A program made the translations under genes and the position numbers. Shown in pieces: positions 12,195-21,039 of a stretch of DNA of 54,518 nt (its first letter is position 1; each line of letters begins with the position of its first letter). The stretch is from Chloroflexota bacterium (lineage in GTDB: Bacteria > Chloroflexota > Limnocylindria > P2-11E): assembly GCA_005881885.1 (NCBI GenBank), contig VBDX01000147.1, positions 1-54,518 on the forward strand, given 5' to 3'. The notes below the pieces were generated by a model. The model had not been told where the DNA came from. It did no database searches and was given only the letters and a program-made list of their open reading frames with translations.

Positions 12195-12983
12195 GTGGAA
12201 GATCGTTCGCGTCGCCGTGCCCGGCTCGTGCTCATCGTGGGGATGCTGTTCGCACTAGGCGCCGGGGTGGCGACCTTCTTCTATGCCCAGACGCAGAAAT
12301 CGGAAGCCCCGGCCCCGATCCCGACCACACAGGTCGTTGTCGCCGCACGTGACATTCCTCCCAAGACGCAAATCACGCCCGGCGACGTCAAGCTCGTGAA
12401 GATGAACACGGAGGCCGTGCCGGCGGCGGCCGTCTCCGACACCGCACAGGTCGTCGGCCGGATCACGCTGGTCGGTATCACGACCGGTGAGCCAATCCTG
12501 CCAACAAGACTCGCCGGTCCGAACGGGGTGGCCTTCGTCGTTATCCCGTCAGAGGCACTTGGCGCCAACGGCGCGCCCAACCCCGGCTCGCCCAACTATC
12601 GGGCGATGTCGATCACGGTCGCGGACGCCCAGGCCGCCGGCGGAGCGATCCTGCCCGGCGACATCGTGGACGTCCTCTACACACTCACTTTCGCCCCAGA
12701 CAAGTTGCTCATCAATCCGAACCCGCAGAAAAACAGCTCGGACGTGTCAGCAAGGATCGTCCTCGAGCGCGTGCCGATCCTCGCACGGACGCTGTCCGTC
12801 TACGTGATCCGGACGGACGCGGCGACGGCCGAGCGCATCGGCTATCTAACCGCGTCGGGCGGGAGCATCTCGTTCCTTCTCCGCGGGCCGAAGGACGACA
12901 GGGCTACGGGCACGACCGGCGCGACGTTCCGAACCGTCCAGCCGGAAGTCAAGATCCAGATCCCGGAGAAGATCACGCAGTAG
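12195..12983 (+). CDS. cpaB: CpaB/RcpC-type Flp pilus assembly protein, isolated
   Basis: This 262-residue protein has an N-terminal membrane anchor (about 10-30, LVLIVGMLFALGAGVATFFY). A SAF-like domain follows, with the family opening VVVAARDIPPKTQITPGDVKLVKM and GEPILPTRLAG. The C-terminal RcpC-like region includes GDIVDVLYTL at about 156-165 and a VQPEVKIQIP tail. CpaB proteins are periplasmic or cell-wall parts of tight-adherence (Flp) pili. The GTG start at 12195 has a good ribosome site (AGGAAGGA). No tad/cpa partner genes are in the window, so its pilus role here is uncertain. It is divergent from uvrB and overlaps the convergent coaE by 11 bp. Confidence 0.85.
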   Translation: MEDRSRRRARLVLIVGMLFALGAGVATFFYAQTQKSEAPAPIPTTQVVVAARDIPPKTQITPGDVKLVKMNTEAVPAAAVSDTAQVVGRITLVGITTGEPILPTRLAGPNGVAFVVIPSEALGANGAPNPGSPNYRAMSITVADAQAAGGAILPGDIVDVLYTLTFAPDKLLINPNPQKNSSDVSARIVLERVPILARTLSVYVIRTDAATAERIGYLTASGGSISFLLRGPKDDRATGTTGATFRTVQPEVKIQIPEKITQ

Positions 12984-13572
12984 CCGGGCGGAGTTCCTTC
13001 CAGGCCTCGCGCACCCGCTCGCGCGTTCGCTCGCGGTCGCCGTCATTCACGATGACGGTATCCGCGGCCGCCCGGAAGCGTTCCTCGCTGAGCTGATTCG
13101 AAAGGCGGAGCTCCGCCTCGCGCGGACGCATACCGCGCGCCGCGAGGCGTTCGATCATCGTTTCACGCGGAGCCACGACGACCCACACGCGGTCGCAAAC
13201 CTTCCGGAGATCGCCTTCGAGGAGCTTGATCGCTTCCACGACCAGCACCGCGTCGTCAGGCAGCATCGCTCTCGCCTCGAGGACGCGCGCGATCACGCGC
13301 GGGTGGAGGATTCGCTCGAGACGCTGCAGCTTCATCGGGTCGCCGAAGACCTCGGCCGCGAGCTTCGCTCGGTCGATCTCCTTCGCTTCGTCGAGGATCT
13401 TCGTTCCGAACTGCTGGACAATCGCGCTGTAGCCGACCGTCCCGCGGAGCTGCTCGTCGTGCACCAGGGCATCCGCGTCGAGCACCTTCGCGCCGAGCTC
13501 CCGGAGCATCGCGCCGACCGTCGACTTTCCCGCGCCCATCGGTCCAGTGAGGCCGACGACGAACACCGTCAC
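12973..13572 (-). CDS. coaE: Dephospho-CoA kinase
   Basis: CoaE phosphorylates the 3'-hydroxyl of dephospho-CoA, the last step of coenzyme A synthesis. The product is 199 residues from a GTG at 13572 whose bases overlap the TGA of the ABC-F gene (GTGA). The P-loop is GLTGPMGAGKSTVG near the N-terminus. Other family features are VLDADALVH, the LHPRVIARV motif, LVVEAIKLLE and a C-terminal VIVND. Length and motifs are normal. Linkage polA-mutM-coaE is also found in Bacillus-type genomes, which supports the operon. Its end overlaps the convergent cpaB gene. Confidence 0.95.
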   Translation of the reverse strand: MTVFVVGLTGPMGAGKSTVGAMLRELGAKVLDADALVHDEQLRGTVGYSAIVQQFGTKILDEAKEIDRAKLAAEVFGDPMKLQRLERILHPRVIARVLEARAMLPDDAVLVVEAIKLLEGDLRKVCDRVWVVVAPRETMIERLAARGMRPREAELRLSNQLSEERFRAAADTVIVNDGDRERTRERVREAWKELRPATA

Positions 13573-15566
13573 TCGCTCTTCTCGCTCCCTTGCGCCCACT
13601 CGTCGTAGAGCGTCCGCAGATCGCGTTCGAGCGACGCGTATTCTTCGCTGACCCGCCGCGTCTCCATGTAATTCCCGCTCTGCGCGATCTGGCTCACTTT
13701 CTCTTGAAGCTGACGCAACTGAAGCTCCATGGCCTCGATGCGGGCCTCCAGCGCCCGCATCCCCTCGATGCGTCGAACTGCCGATGCCCTGTTGCTTCCT
13801 CGCCCTGTGGCGGCGGGGGTCCTGTCCCGGCGCCGGGATCGCTCGCTCCGCGCACCCTCCCCAGTACTCCGCGACCGCTTCGCAGTCGCGGAACTGGGTC
13901 CCCGGGGCACCCGCGCGTCGCGAGCGACTCCCTGCGCCGTGCCACCCCCGGCGCTCGGGTCGTCCAGCTTTGGCATCGGAAGCTCGACACCCGCAGAGCG
14001 CAGGCGTTGGAGGCCGGACCAGTTGCCCTCGAAGCGCTTCAGCACGCCAGCCTCGATCGGCCAGATCTCAGTCGCGAGCTTGTCGATGAAGTAGCGATCG
14101 TGGCTGACGAAGAGGATTGCGCCCTCGAATCCGCTCAGGACTGCCTCCAGCTGCTCACGAGCGACAAGATCGAGATGGTTCGTCGGTTCGTCCAGCACAA
14201 GAAGATTGGCCTGGCGTGCGGCAAGACGTGCGAGCGCGAGACGAGACCGCTCCCCACCCGACAGCACCCCCACGCTCGTGAATACGTCCTCGCCGCGGAA
14301 GAGAAAGCGCGCGAGATGATCACGAGCTTCGGCGTCACTCATTCCGCTCGCCACCTTCATCGCATCGAGCACGGTGTCGTCGCCGCCTAGCTCCAGCTGC
14401 GCCTGCGCGAGGAAACCCACGCGCGCGGTCGGCGCGGATTGAACGTAACCTTCGAGCGCGGTGAGGTCGCCGACGAGCGTGCGCACCAACGTGGTCTTCC
14501 CTGCGCCATTCGGCCCGACGACCGCGATGCGGGCATCCCGGGCGATGCGCAGCATCCCGGTGCGGACGAGCGGCTCGCCGTAACCGACCGCGAGCGGGGT
14601 GGTCTGCACCACCGTGTCACCGGCCAGATGCGCGGCCTCGAGGCGCCAGCTGTGCTGCTGCGCGCGCTCCGGAGCCTCGATGCGCTCCACGCGCGCGAGC
14701 TTCTTCGCGCGGCCACGCGCTTCTTTCGAACGCTGTCCCGCGCCGTAGCGGCGAATGAACTCCTCCGTCCGCGCGATGTCCTCGGCCTGGCGCGACGCGG
14801 CCTTCTCGGTCGCCGCCTCGCGGTCGGCGCGTTGCCGGGCATAGGAGGAATAGCCGCCGCGGTACTCGACAACGCTGTTGCGCTCGAATGAAAGTGTTCG
14901 ACTCGTGACGCGATCGAGGAACCACCGGTCGTGGGAGGAGACCAAGATGGTTTCGTCCTGCTCGATCAGGAATCGCTCCAGCCATTCGAGGGCCGCGAGA
15001 TCAAGATGATTCGTCGGCTCGTCGAGCAGCAAGAGATCGGGATCTTCGAGCAGGAGCCGCGCGAGACCGAGCCGCGTGCGCTCCCCACCTGAGAGCGTGC
15101 GCACTTCCCTGTCGCGCATCCCGCCGAGCCCCAGACCGGCGAGGACTCGGCCAACGGTCGCGTCGAAGTCGTACCCGCCCGCGTGATCGAAGCGGTGTTG
15201 CACGTCGGCGTACCGCTCGAGGAGATCCTGGTCACCGGTTGCCAGCCGTGGCTCCAATCCGCGCATTTCGGCTTCGAGCTCGCGGAGGTGCGCCGCCGCG
15301 CCGCGCGCATGCTCCTCGACGGTCCCGCTGGCGTCGGCGAGCACCTCCTGCTCGAGGAAGCCGATGCGCGTGCCGCGGGCGAGCGCGACATTCCCCGCAT
15401 CCGCCGTGTCGAGACCCGCCGCGATCCGCAGGAGCGTCGTCTTGCCGACGCCGTTTGGGCCAACGAGACCAACGCGGTCACCGTGCGCGAGGCGGAACGA
15501 AATGTCGCTGAAGACCAGCCGCTCGCCGAACCGTTTCGCAACTGCTTGGACCGAGAGGACGCTCAT
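13569..15566 (-). CDS. ABC-F family ATPase (Uup/YdiF-like ribosome factor)
   Basis: ABC-F proteins have two ABC ATPase domains, no membrane segments, and act on the ribosome. From ATG 15566 (MSVLSVQAVAKRFGE) the product has 665 residues. Domain 1 has GPNGVGKTT and LSGGERTRL with LLLLDEPTNHLDL; domain 2 has GPNGAGKTT and LSGGERSRL with LLVLDEPTNHLDL. The inter-domain linker is rich in Arg/Glu (RRYGAGQRSKEARGRAKK). A C-terminal extension of about 130 residues has a basic low-complexity stretch (about 530-600) and ends in a coiled coil (LEARIEAMELQLRQLQEKV). The basic stretch coincides with GC-rich repeat-like DNA. The start overlaps the preceding stop as ATGA. Whether it serves translation or antibiotic protection is not clear. 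Confidence 0.93.
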   Translation of the reverse strand: MSVLSVQAVAKRFGERLVFSDISFRLAHGDRVGLVGPNGVGKTTLLRIAAGLDTADAGNVALARGTRIGFLEQEVLADASGTVEEHARGAAAHLRELEAEMRGLEPRLATGDQDLLERYADVQHRFDHAGGYDFDATVGRVLAGLGLGGMRDREVRTLSGGERTRLGLARLLLEDPDLLLLDEPTNHLDLAALEWLERFLIEQDETILVSSHDRWFLDRVTSRTLSFERNSVVEYRGGYSSYARQRADREAATEKAASRQAEDIARTEEFIRRYGAGQRSKEARGRAKKLARVERIEAPERAQQHSWRLEAAHLAGDTVVQTTPLAVGYGEPLVRTGMLRIARDARIAVVGPNGAGKTTLVRTLVGDLTALEGYVQSAPTARVGFLAQAQLELGGDDTVLDAMKVASGMSDAEARDHLARFLFRGEDVFTSVGVLSGGERSRLALARLAARQANLLVLDEPTNHLDLVAREQLEAVLSGFEGAILFVSHDRYFIDKLATEIWPIEAGVLKRFEGNWSGLQRLRSAGVELPMPKLDDPSAGGGTAQGVARDARVPRGPSSATAKRSRSTGEGARSERSRRRDRTPAATGRGSNRASAVRRIEGMRALEARIEAMELQLRQLQEKVSQIAQSGNYMETRRVSEEYASLERDLRTLYDEWAQGSEKSE
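13896..13916. repeat. GC-rich 21-mer inside the ABC-F linker
   Basis: The reverse complement of this segment matches 5156-5176 at 20 of 21 bases. It encodes part of the basic, low-complexity linker (VARDARVPRGP) of the ABC-F protein, so repeat DNA seems to have been taken into the coding sequence. Confidence 0.45.
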
Positions 15567-16033
15567 GGCATCCGGGGAAGCCAACGCGGCACGCTCTCGC
15601 GGTACGACCGGTATTCGTCACCGAACGTCCGCTCGAGCGACGGCTCTTCCCACAGGATCACGAAGAGATGCCAGATCACCGCGAGGGCGGCAAGGTAACC
15701 CAGGAGCGACAGCGAGCCGAAAAGGATCGCCTCTCCGAGTACGACCGAGCCGACACCGAGATACATCGGATTCCGCACGAGGCGATATGGCCCGCTCGCG
15801 ACGAAGCGGCGTGGCGCGTCCCATGGCGCGAGTGTCCCGCGACCACGCGTCGCGAACTCGAAAACGCACCATGTGAAGATCACCAGCCCGAACCCGAGCG
15901 GCAGGAGCCCGACCCAGGCAGCACCGTCCGGTCCCGACGCTGGGCCGAGGATGAGCCACGGGATGAGCACCGCGGCAACGCCGGGGAGGACGATGACCGA
16001 GACAAGCGAACGGATCACGATCTGAAGGCTCAC
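15563..16033 (-). CDS. Isoprenylcysteine carboxyl methyltransferase-like (ICMT/PEMT) membrane protein
   Basis: This 156-residue protein has about four hydrophobic segments. It carries the family signature SGPYRLVRNPMYLG at about 92-105, the cofactor-binding GPYRxxRNP-x-Y motif of ICMT/PEMT-type methyltransferases, and a C-terminal EEPSLERTFGDEYRSY motif. It probably transfers a methyl group from S-adenosylmethionine to a membrane-associated substrate, which is unknown. The GTG start at 16033 is chosen because it follows the mutM stop by 10 bp and opens directly into the first hydrophobic segment. The TGA overlaps the ATG of the ABC-F gene (ATGA). Confidence 0.8.
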   Translation of the reverse strand: MSLQIVIRSLVSVIVLPGVAAVLIPWLILGPASGPDGAAWVGLLPLGFGLVIFTWCVFEFATRGRGTLAPWDAPRRFVASGPYRLVRNPMYLGVGSVVLGEAILFGSLSLLGYLAALAVIWHLFVILWEEPSLERTFGDEYRSYRESVPRWLPRMP

Positions 16034-16043
16034 GCGAACCGAC

Positions 16044-16907
16044 CTAACGGCGGGGCGACCGCTGGCAGCGCGGGCAATGGAACGTGCCGCGGCCGCCCAC
16101 CACGGTGCGAACGATCGCGCGGCCACACCTCGGGCAGGGCTCTCCGGCGCGAGCGTAGACCTGGAACTCGCGCTGCATCCGGCCTTCGTTGCCGCGAGCA
16201 TCGACGTAGTCGCGACGCGACGCGCCGCCAAGACGGATGCCCTTCCGGAGCGCCCAGCGGATCGCCTCATGCAAACGCGCGACCTCGGCGGCGCGCAGCG
16301 ACCCCGCCTTTCGGAGCGGATGGATGCGCGCACGCCATAGCGCCTCGATCGCGTAGATGTTCCCGATGCCGGCGATCGCGCGCTGATCCAGCAGCAGGAC
16401 TTTGATCGCCACGCGCGGCCGGCGCCGGAGGAGCGCACGAAACCAGGCCACGGTGAAGCCGCGGGCGAGCGGTTCTTGACCCAGGGATGAGTGCAGCGGC
16501 ACCCGGGGCCCGGGGGGCGAAGCGCCCCGACTCTCCAACGTCGCTGCGTCGACGACCGCCATGCGCCCGAACTTCCGCGTGTCGGAGAATCGGAGCGCGG
16601 TCCCGTCTTCGAAGAGGATCTGACCGCGCACGTAGCGCTCATCGACATCGTCGACGCCGTAGAGGAGCTTGCCGGTCATCCGGAGCGAGACAACGAGCGC
16701 CTCACCGCCGTCCAAGTCGAAAACGACGAACTTCCCGCGACGTCGCACGCTGCTGATCCGCCGGCCCCGAAGCCGCGCCGCTACGACCTCGGCCGGCTCG
16801 GGCTCGGTCAGACGGACCCAGCGGGACTCGAAGTCGCTGATCGTCCGGTCCACGACGAGCTCCCTGAGCTGGCGCGCGATCGTTTCGACCTCGGGTAGCT
16901 CAGGCAC
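16044..16907 (-). CDS. mutM: Formamidopyrimidine-DNA glycosylase (Fpg)
   Basis: MutM removes oxidised purines such as 8-oxoguanine and nicks the strand. The GTG at 16907 gives VPELPEVETIAR; after Met removal, Pro is the catalytic nucleophile and the next Glu completes the site. RRGKF carries the conserved lysine, and the C-terminal zinc finger is CPRCGRAIVR ... FHCPRCQ. The product is 287 residues, longer than the usual ~270, because of an in-frame segment near 136-150 (SRGASPPGPRVP) that corresponds to a GC-rich palindrome. The start lies inside the end of polA (8-nt overlap), so translation is coupled. Confidence 0.96.
   Translation of the reverse strand: MPELPEVETIARQLRELVVDRTISDFESRWVRLTEPEPAEVVAARLRGRRISSVRRRGKFVVFDLDGGEALVVSLRMTGKLLYGVDDVDERYVRGQILFEDGTALRFSDTRKFGRMAVVDAATLESRGASPPGPRVPLHSSLGQEPLARGFTVAWFRALLRRRPRVAIKVLLLDQRAIAGIGNIYAIEALWRARIHPLRKAGSLRAAEVARLHEAIRWALRKGIRLGGASRRDYVDARGNEGRMQREFQVYARAGEPCPRCGRAIVRTVVGGRGTFHCPRCQRSPRR
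16503..16532. repeat. GC-rich palindrome in frame inside mutM, family copy b
   Basis: GGGGCG-AAG-CGCCCC hairpin flanked by GGGGCCC, matching the family core. On the coding strand it translates as SRGASPPGPR, an insertion in MutM between the DTRKFGRM region and the next conserved block. Confidence 0.6.
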
Positions 16908-19632
16908 TGGCGGCGGCCACGACCTCCAGCCGTTCCATCTCATCCCAGTTCGGTCCAACGCGGACGTCGACGACGAGCGGCACCTCCAGCTGATACGCGG
17001 CGCTCATTTCATCGCATAGAAGTCGGGCCATGCGCTCGACCTCGAGTCGCGGGACTTCCGCGACGAGCTCGTCGTGCACCTGCAGCAGGACGCGCGCGTG
17101 CAGATCGCTGTCGTGGAGCGCTCGGTGCACCCGCGACATGGCGATCTTCATGATGTCCGCGGCGGTCCCCTGGATGGGCATGTTGATCGCCATGCGTTCG
17201 GCGGCGTTGCGCACGGCGTTCACCGGACTCGTCATGTCGGGGATGTAGCGCCGCCTGCCGAGCAATGTCTCGACGTAGCCCTGCTCGATACAGAAGGCCT
17301 TCGTCTCGAGGATGTACCGGCGGACCTGCGCGTAGCGCTTGAAGTACTCGTCGATGAAGCGCTGGGCTTCCTCGCGGGGCATCTGCATCCGCCACGCGAG
17401 GCCGAAGTCGCTCATTCCGTAGATGATCCCGAAGTTGAGCATCTTGGCGACGTCGCGCTGCTGACGCGTGACGTCCTTCTCCTCGACGCCGAAGCCAGCG
17501 GCCGCGGTGCGGCGATGGACATCGGCACCGGAGCGGAACGCATCGAGCAGCGCGGGATCCTGCGACACGTGCGCGAGCACACGCAGCTCGATCTGCGAGT
17601 AGTCCGCGGCCACGAGCACCATGTCCGGCGAGCCGGCGACGAACGCGTGGCGGATCCGGCGTCCGAGCGGCGTGCGGATCGGGATGTTCTGCAAGTTCGG
17701 CCCGCGGCTCGAGAGCCGTCCCGTAGCGGCGACGGTCTGGTCGAAGGTCGTGTGGACGCGCCGTGTCTCCGGATCGACCAGTCCTCCGAGCCCCTCGGCG
17801 TACGTCGAGCGGAGCTTTTCGATCTCGCGGTACTCGAGGATCTTCTCGATCACCGGATGCGCGCCGCGAAGCTCCTCGAGCACCGTCGCGTCGGTGGAAA
17901 AACCCGTCCCGGTGCGGCGACCGCGGGGCAGCTTGAGCTCTTCGAACAGGAGCGACTGCAGCTGCTTGGGCGAGTTGATGCCGAAATCGTGGCCCACGGC
18001 GTCGTAGGCCTCGCGCTCGATTCGCGCGACCTCACGCGCGAACTCCTCCCCCAGCGAGCGCAGGTACGAGAGGTCCACGGCGATCCCCGCTTCCTCCATT
18101 TCGACGAGCACGTCGACGAGAGGCAGCTCGACGTCGCGGTAGAGCCGCTCGAGGCCGAGGCGCTCGAGCTCAACAGCGAATTGTTCGCCAAGACGCGCCG
18201 CCGCCACCGCGCCCGCGCCGGCACGGGCCACCCGCTCGTCGAGCGTGGGTGTGCGCAGCGGATCTTTGCGGTCCGGCACCGGCAGGATGGGGACCTCCAG
18301 CTTCAACCGTTCGGCGGAAAGATCCTCAAGCGCGTGGTATCGGCGGCTGGCGTTGACGAGGTAGCTCGCGATCATCGTGTCCATCGCGAGTCCGGCCAGA
18401 TCAGCGCCGGCGCGCCGTAGAGCGCGCCGTGCGGTCTTCGCATCGTGTGCGGTCTTCGGGATCGTGTCGTCGAGGAGCACGGCGACGATGGGCGCGGGAA
18501 CGCCGTCGGGAGTCGGCAGGTACCACGCGCGATCGCCGAGAGCGAAACCGATCCCGACGAGCGCCGGATGGCGCCCGGAGATGTCGACGTCGGCGTGGAG
18601 GGCGAGAGCGCCGGCCGCCCGCACCGCGCGCGCGACGGCGTCGGCATCTGCGACGAGGGCGGTGTCCACCGGCGGCGCGACGGTGGGCGCAGCTTCGAGG
18701 CCCAGCTGAAGCTGCCCACCGCGGGCCACGGCAGGCCGCTGGCTCGGCGCTGGCGCGGCGAGGTTCTGGTCCGCCGGCGGCAGTCGCGGCACGAGGCTGC
18801 GGAACTCGAGGTCGCGGAACAGCTCGAGAACCGCGGCACGGTCATACGTTGTGCGTCTGGTGCGCTCGAGCTCGAGCGTCACAGGCAGCTCGGTCACGAT
18901 CGTCGCAAGCTCCCGACTCTTGAAGACCTGGTCCTTGTTTGCCGCCAGCGCTTCACGCAGGCGCGGCGTGTACCCGCTGAGATCGGCGTATACGCCTTCG
19001 AGGTTCGTGTGCTCGCCGATTAGCTTCGCCGCGGTCTTGTCGCCCACCCCTGGGACGCCGGGGATGTTGTCGGTCGTGTCACCCTTGAGCGCTTTGAAGT
19101 CGACCATCTGGTCGGGTCGCAGCCCATACCGCTGACGGATCATCTCCTCGTCGTAGATCACGGTGTTCTGGAAGCCTTGTCGCGTGGTCATCAGCTTCAC
19201 GCGTGGCGACACCAGCTGCAGAGGATCGAGATCGCCGGAGACGATGATGGTCTCGAGGCCTTTGGCTTCGGCCTGCCGCGCAAGCGCCCCGATGACATCG
19301 TCGGCTTCGTAGCCCGGCAGCGAGTACATGGGTACGCCGAATTTCTCGAGGAGCTGCTTTACCCGCTCGAACTGCGGCCGCAGCTCGTCGGGCATCGGTC
19401 GGCGCGTGGCCTTATACGTGGGCTCGCGGTCGTGCCGGAAGGTCGGAACCGGCAGATCGAACGCCGCGGCGATGTGCTGCGGCGTGGTCTGCTCGAGCGA
19501 CTTCAGAAGGATCGAAGCGAAACCGAAGGTGGCGTTCGCGAGCTCGCCCTTCGTCGTCGTGAGCGGCGGCATGGCGAAGAACGCCCGGTAGATGAGGCTG
19601 TTCGAGTCGAGGAGGACAAGACGTTCGGTCAC
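16900..19632 (-). CDS. polA: DNA polymerase I
   Basis: Pol I fills repair gaps and removes RNA primers. The 910-residue product starts with the 5'-nuclease domain (LVLLDSNSLIYRAFFA, then PGYEADDVIGAL and DNIPGVPGVGDKTA). The middle 3'-5' exonuclease-like domain is degenerate: the usual D-T-E of motif I reads ALHADVDISG, so proofreading is probably lost, as in Taq. Polymerase motifs are intact: RLSSRGPNLQNIPI, motif A DYSQIELRVLAH, motif B RDVAKMLNFGIIYGMS and motif C LLQVHDELV. The GTG start at 19632 follows the anti-sigma gene by 16 bp. mutM begins inside its 3' end. Confidence 0.97.
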   Translation of the reverse strand: MTERLVLLDSNSLIYRAFFAMPPLTTTKGELANATFGFASILLKSLEQTTPQHIAAAFDLPVPTFRHDREPTYKATRRPMPDELRPQFERVKQLLEKFGVPMYSLPGYEADDVIGALARQAEAKGLETIIVSGDLDPLQLVSPRVKLMTTRQGFQNTVIYDEEMIRQRYGLRPDQMVDFKALKGDTTDNIPGVPGVGDKTAAKLIGEHTNLEGVYADLSGYTPRLREALAANKDQVFKSRELATIVTELPVTLELERTRRTTYDRAAVLELFRDLEFRSLVPRLPPADQNLAAPAPSQRPAVARGGQLQLGLEAAPTVAPPVDTALVADADAVARAVRAAGALALHADVDISGRHPALVGIGFALGDRAWYLPTPDGVPAPIVAVLLDDTIPKTAHDAKTARRALRRAGADLAGLAMDTMIASYLVNASRRYHALEDLSAERLKLEVPILPVPDRKDPLRTPTLDERVARAGAGAVAAARLGEQFAVELERLGLERLYRDVELPLVDVLVEMEEAGIAVDLSYLRSLGEEFAREVARIEREAYDAVGHDFGINSPKQLQSLLFEELKLPRGRRTGTGFSTDATVLEELRGAHPVIEKILEYREIEKLRSTYAEGLGGLVDPETRRVHTTFDQTVAATGRLSSRGPNLQNIPIRTPLGRRIRHAFVAGSPDMVLVAADYSQIELRVLAHVSQDPALLDAFRSGADVHRRTAAAGFGVEEKDVTRQQRDVAKMLNFGIIYGMSDFGLAWRMQMPREEAQRFIDEYFKRYAQVRRYILETKAFCIEQGYVETLLGRRRYIPDMTSPVNAVRNAAERMAINMPIQGTAADIMKIAMSRVHRALHDSDLHARVLLQVHDELVAEVPRLEVERMARLLCDEMSAAYQLEVPLVVDVRVGPNWDEMERLEVVAAASA

Positions 19633-19648
19633 GTAACGAGTATCGCCG

Positions 19649-20353
19649 TTAACGCGCGCGGAGCCTCCGCTGTAGCACGAACGCGAGCGCGCCGAAGCCG
19701 ACCGCGAGCACGAGCCAGATCCACGGCGACGGGCCGAGCTGCGGACGCTCCGGAGCGCTGTACGCCACGACCACCGGGCTGGTCGTGACGTTCTCTCCGC
19801 GCTGCGCGGCTGGGGCAGCGGTGCCTGTGACCGCCTTTGTCGCGTCGGTCTGAAGGGAGCGCTGCGCCTCCGGCGCCGGCACCGGCGTCGGGCTCGCGTT
19901 TACGGCGAAGCCCGCGGCGGGCGAAGCGGATGCGGTGAGACTGGTCCGCTGGTCGGCAGCTCCGGTTGGACCCGCCGCACCCGCGGGACCTGCCGGGCGT
20001 TCCCTCGAGGCATTGGACACCGGCGCGAACGCGGGCGCCGCGGCCCCACCGCCGGTGCCGAACGGCAGTGCGCTCATGACGGCTGATGCGACGAAAAGGA
20101 AGAGCGCGGCGCCGCTCGCCAGGGTCGCGAGCGTCCGCATCGGCGCGAGCCAGAACGGCGCGGACACGCGAGGCACAAGTGAGCGCGAAGGCACCGGCGC
20201 CGGGAGCGCCGCGATGAGGCGGGCCGTGTCCCGAAGCTCCGCGAGGCGGGTTCGGCACACTGCACAGCTGCCTAGGTGCGTCCCGACTGCCGCTTTCGCG
20301 GAGGAATCGAGCGCATCGTCGATGTACGCGGACAGCTCGACGAACGGATGCAC
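19649..20353 (-). CDS. Anti-sigma factor with zf-HC2 domain, two membrane segments
   Basis: The N-terminal 45 residues form a zinc-binding anti-sigma domain, with HLGSCAVC giving the His-x3-Cys-x2-Cys motif. A first membrane segment lies at about 70-90 (LATLASGAALFLFVASAVM). A long Ala/Pro/Thr-rich outer region follows, and a second membrane segment sits at the C-terminus (WIWLVLAVGFGALAFVL). It probably holds the ECF sigma factor encoded just upstream at the membrane. The GTG start at 20353 has a strong ribosome site (AGGAGG about 8 nt before). The signal sensed is unknown. Confidence 0.85.
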   Translation of the reverse strand: MHPFVELSAYIDDALDSSAKAAVGTHLGSCAVCRTRLAELRDTARLIAALPAPVPSRSLVPRVSAPFWLAPMRTLATLASGAALFLFVASAVMSALPFGTGGGAAAPAFAPVSNASRERPAGPAGAAGPTGAADQRTSLTASASPAAGFAVNASPTPVPAPEAQRSLQTDATKAVTGTAAPAAQRGENVTTSPVVVAYSAPERPQLGPSPWIWLVLAVGFGALAFVLQRRLRAR

Positions 20354-20401
20354 GGTCCTAGCCTCCTTTCCTTACAACGTCCGCCGCGCCCGCCGGTTCC
20401 C

Positions 20402-20995
20402 TCATCCGGCCGGCCCCTTCCAGCCCCGGGCCACGAGCGCGTTCCGCACCGCAAGACGCCCGCGGTGGATGCGCGACTTGACCGTGCCGATCTCCACTGT
20501 GGTGATCGAGGCGATCTCTTCGTAGGCGAAGCCCTCGACATCACGCAGGAGAAGGGCCGCACGCTGCTCCGCGGGGAGAGTGGCAAGAGCCTCCTCGACG
20601 ATCACCAGCGCCTCGCGGTCCGCAGCGATGTCCGTGAGATCGGGGCCGGGAGCCGCGGGTTCCGCCCATGATCGATCGTCATCATCCTCGGCCGGGGGAT
20701 CAAGCGGCAGCTCGGGATGCCTACGACGCGATCGAAGACGGTCAAGCGCCCGATTTGTTGCGATACGAAAAATCCAGGCGCGAAACGAGCTGCCCTCGAA
20801 AGACGTGAGCGATCGCCACGCCGCCAGGAGCGCGTCTTGCACCACATCCTCGGCGTCGGCCTGACCGACCATCCGCACCGCATGCCGATAGAGCGGCCGT
20901 TCGACGTCTCGAGCGAGCTGCTCGAAGGCGCGCGCGTCGCCCCGACGGGCCCGCTCCACAAGCAGAGCGCTCGCCTCGGCGGAGACACCCTTCAT
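20402..20995 (-). CDS. ECF-family RNA polymerase sigma factor
   Basis: This 197-residue protein has sigma region 2 (about 25-90: FEQLARDVERPLYRHAVRM, DAEDVVQDALLAAWRSL, FRAWIFRIATNRALDRLR) and region 4 (about 135-190: LPAEQRAALLLRDVEGFAYEEIA, VEIGTVKSRIHRGR). It lacks region 3, as ECF factors do. An acidic linker (EDDDDRSW) joins the two. It heads a leftward run with its anti-sigma gene 48 bp downstream, followed by polA, mutM and others, so the repair genes may partly depend on readthrough from its promoter. The target regulon is unknown. Confidence 0.93.
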   Translation of the reverse strand: MKGVSAEASALLVERARRGDARAFEQLARDVERPLYRHAVRMVGQADAEDVVQDALLAAWRSLTSFEGSSFRAWIFRIATNRALDRLRSRRRHPELPLDPPAEDDDDRSWAEPAAPGPDLTDIAADREALVIVEEALATLPAEQRAALLLRDVEGFAYEEIASITTVEIGTVKSRIHRGRLAVRNALVARGWKGPAG

Positions 20996-21039
20996 GAGGG
21001 ACCGCTCGCGGCCTCAACACCGGTTCGGTAGATTGCCCG

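Noticed and set aside
12195-12983. Start of a Flp/Tad pilus locus
   Set aside because: Only cpaB is present; neighbours are uvrB and coaE. The AAA ATPase at 42 kb is too far to count.
17074-18420. 448-codon rightward open frame inside polA
   Set aside because: Antisense shadow of polA with low-complexity His/Arg/Glu/Val composition and no ribosome site.
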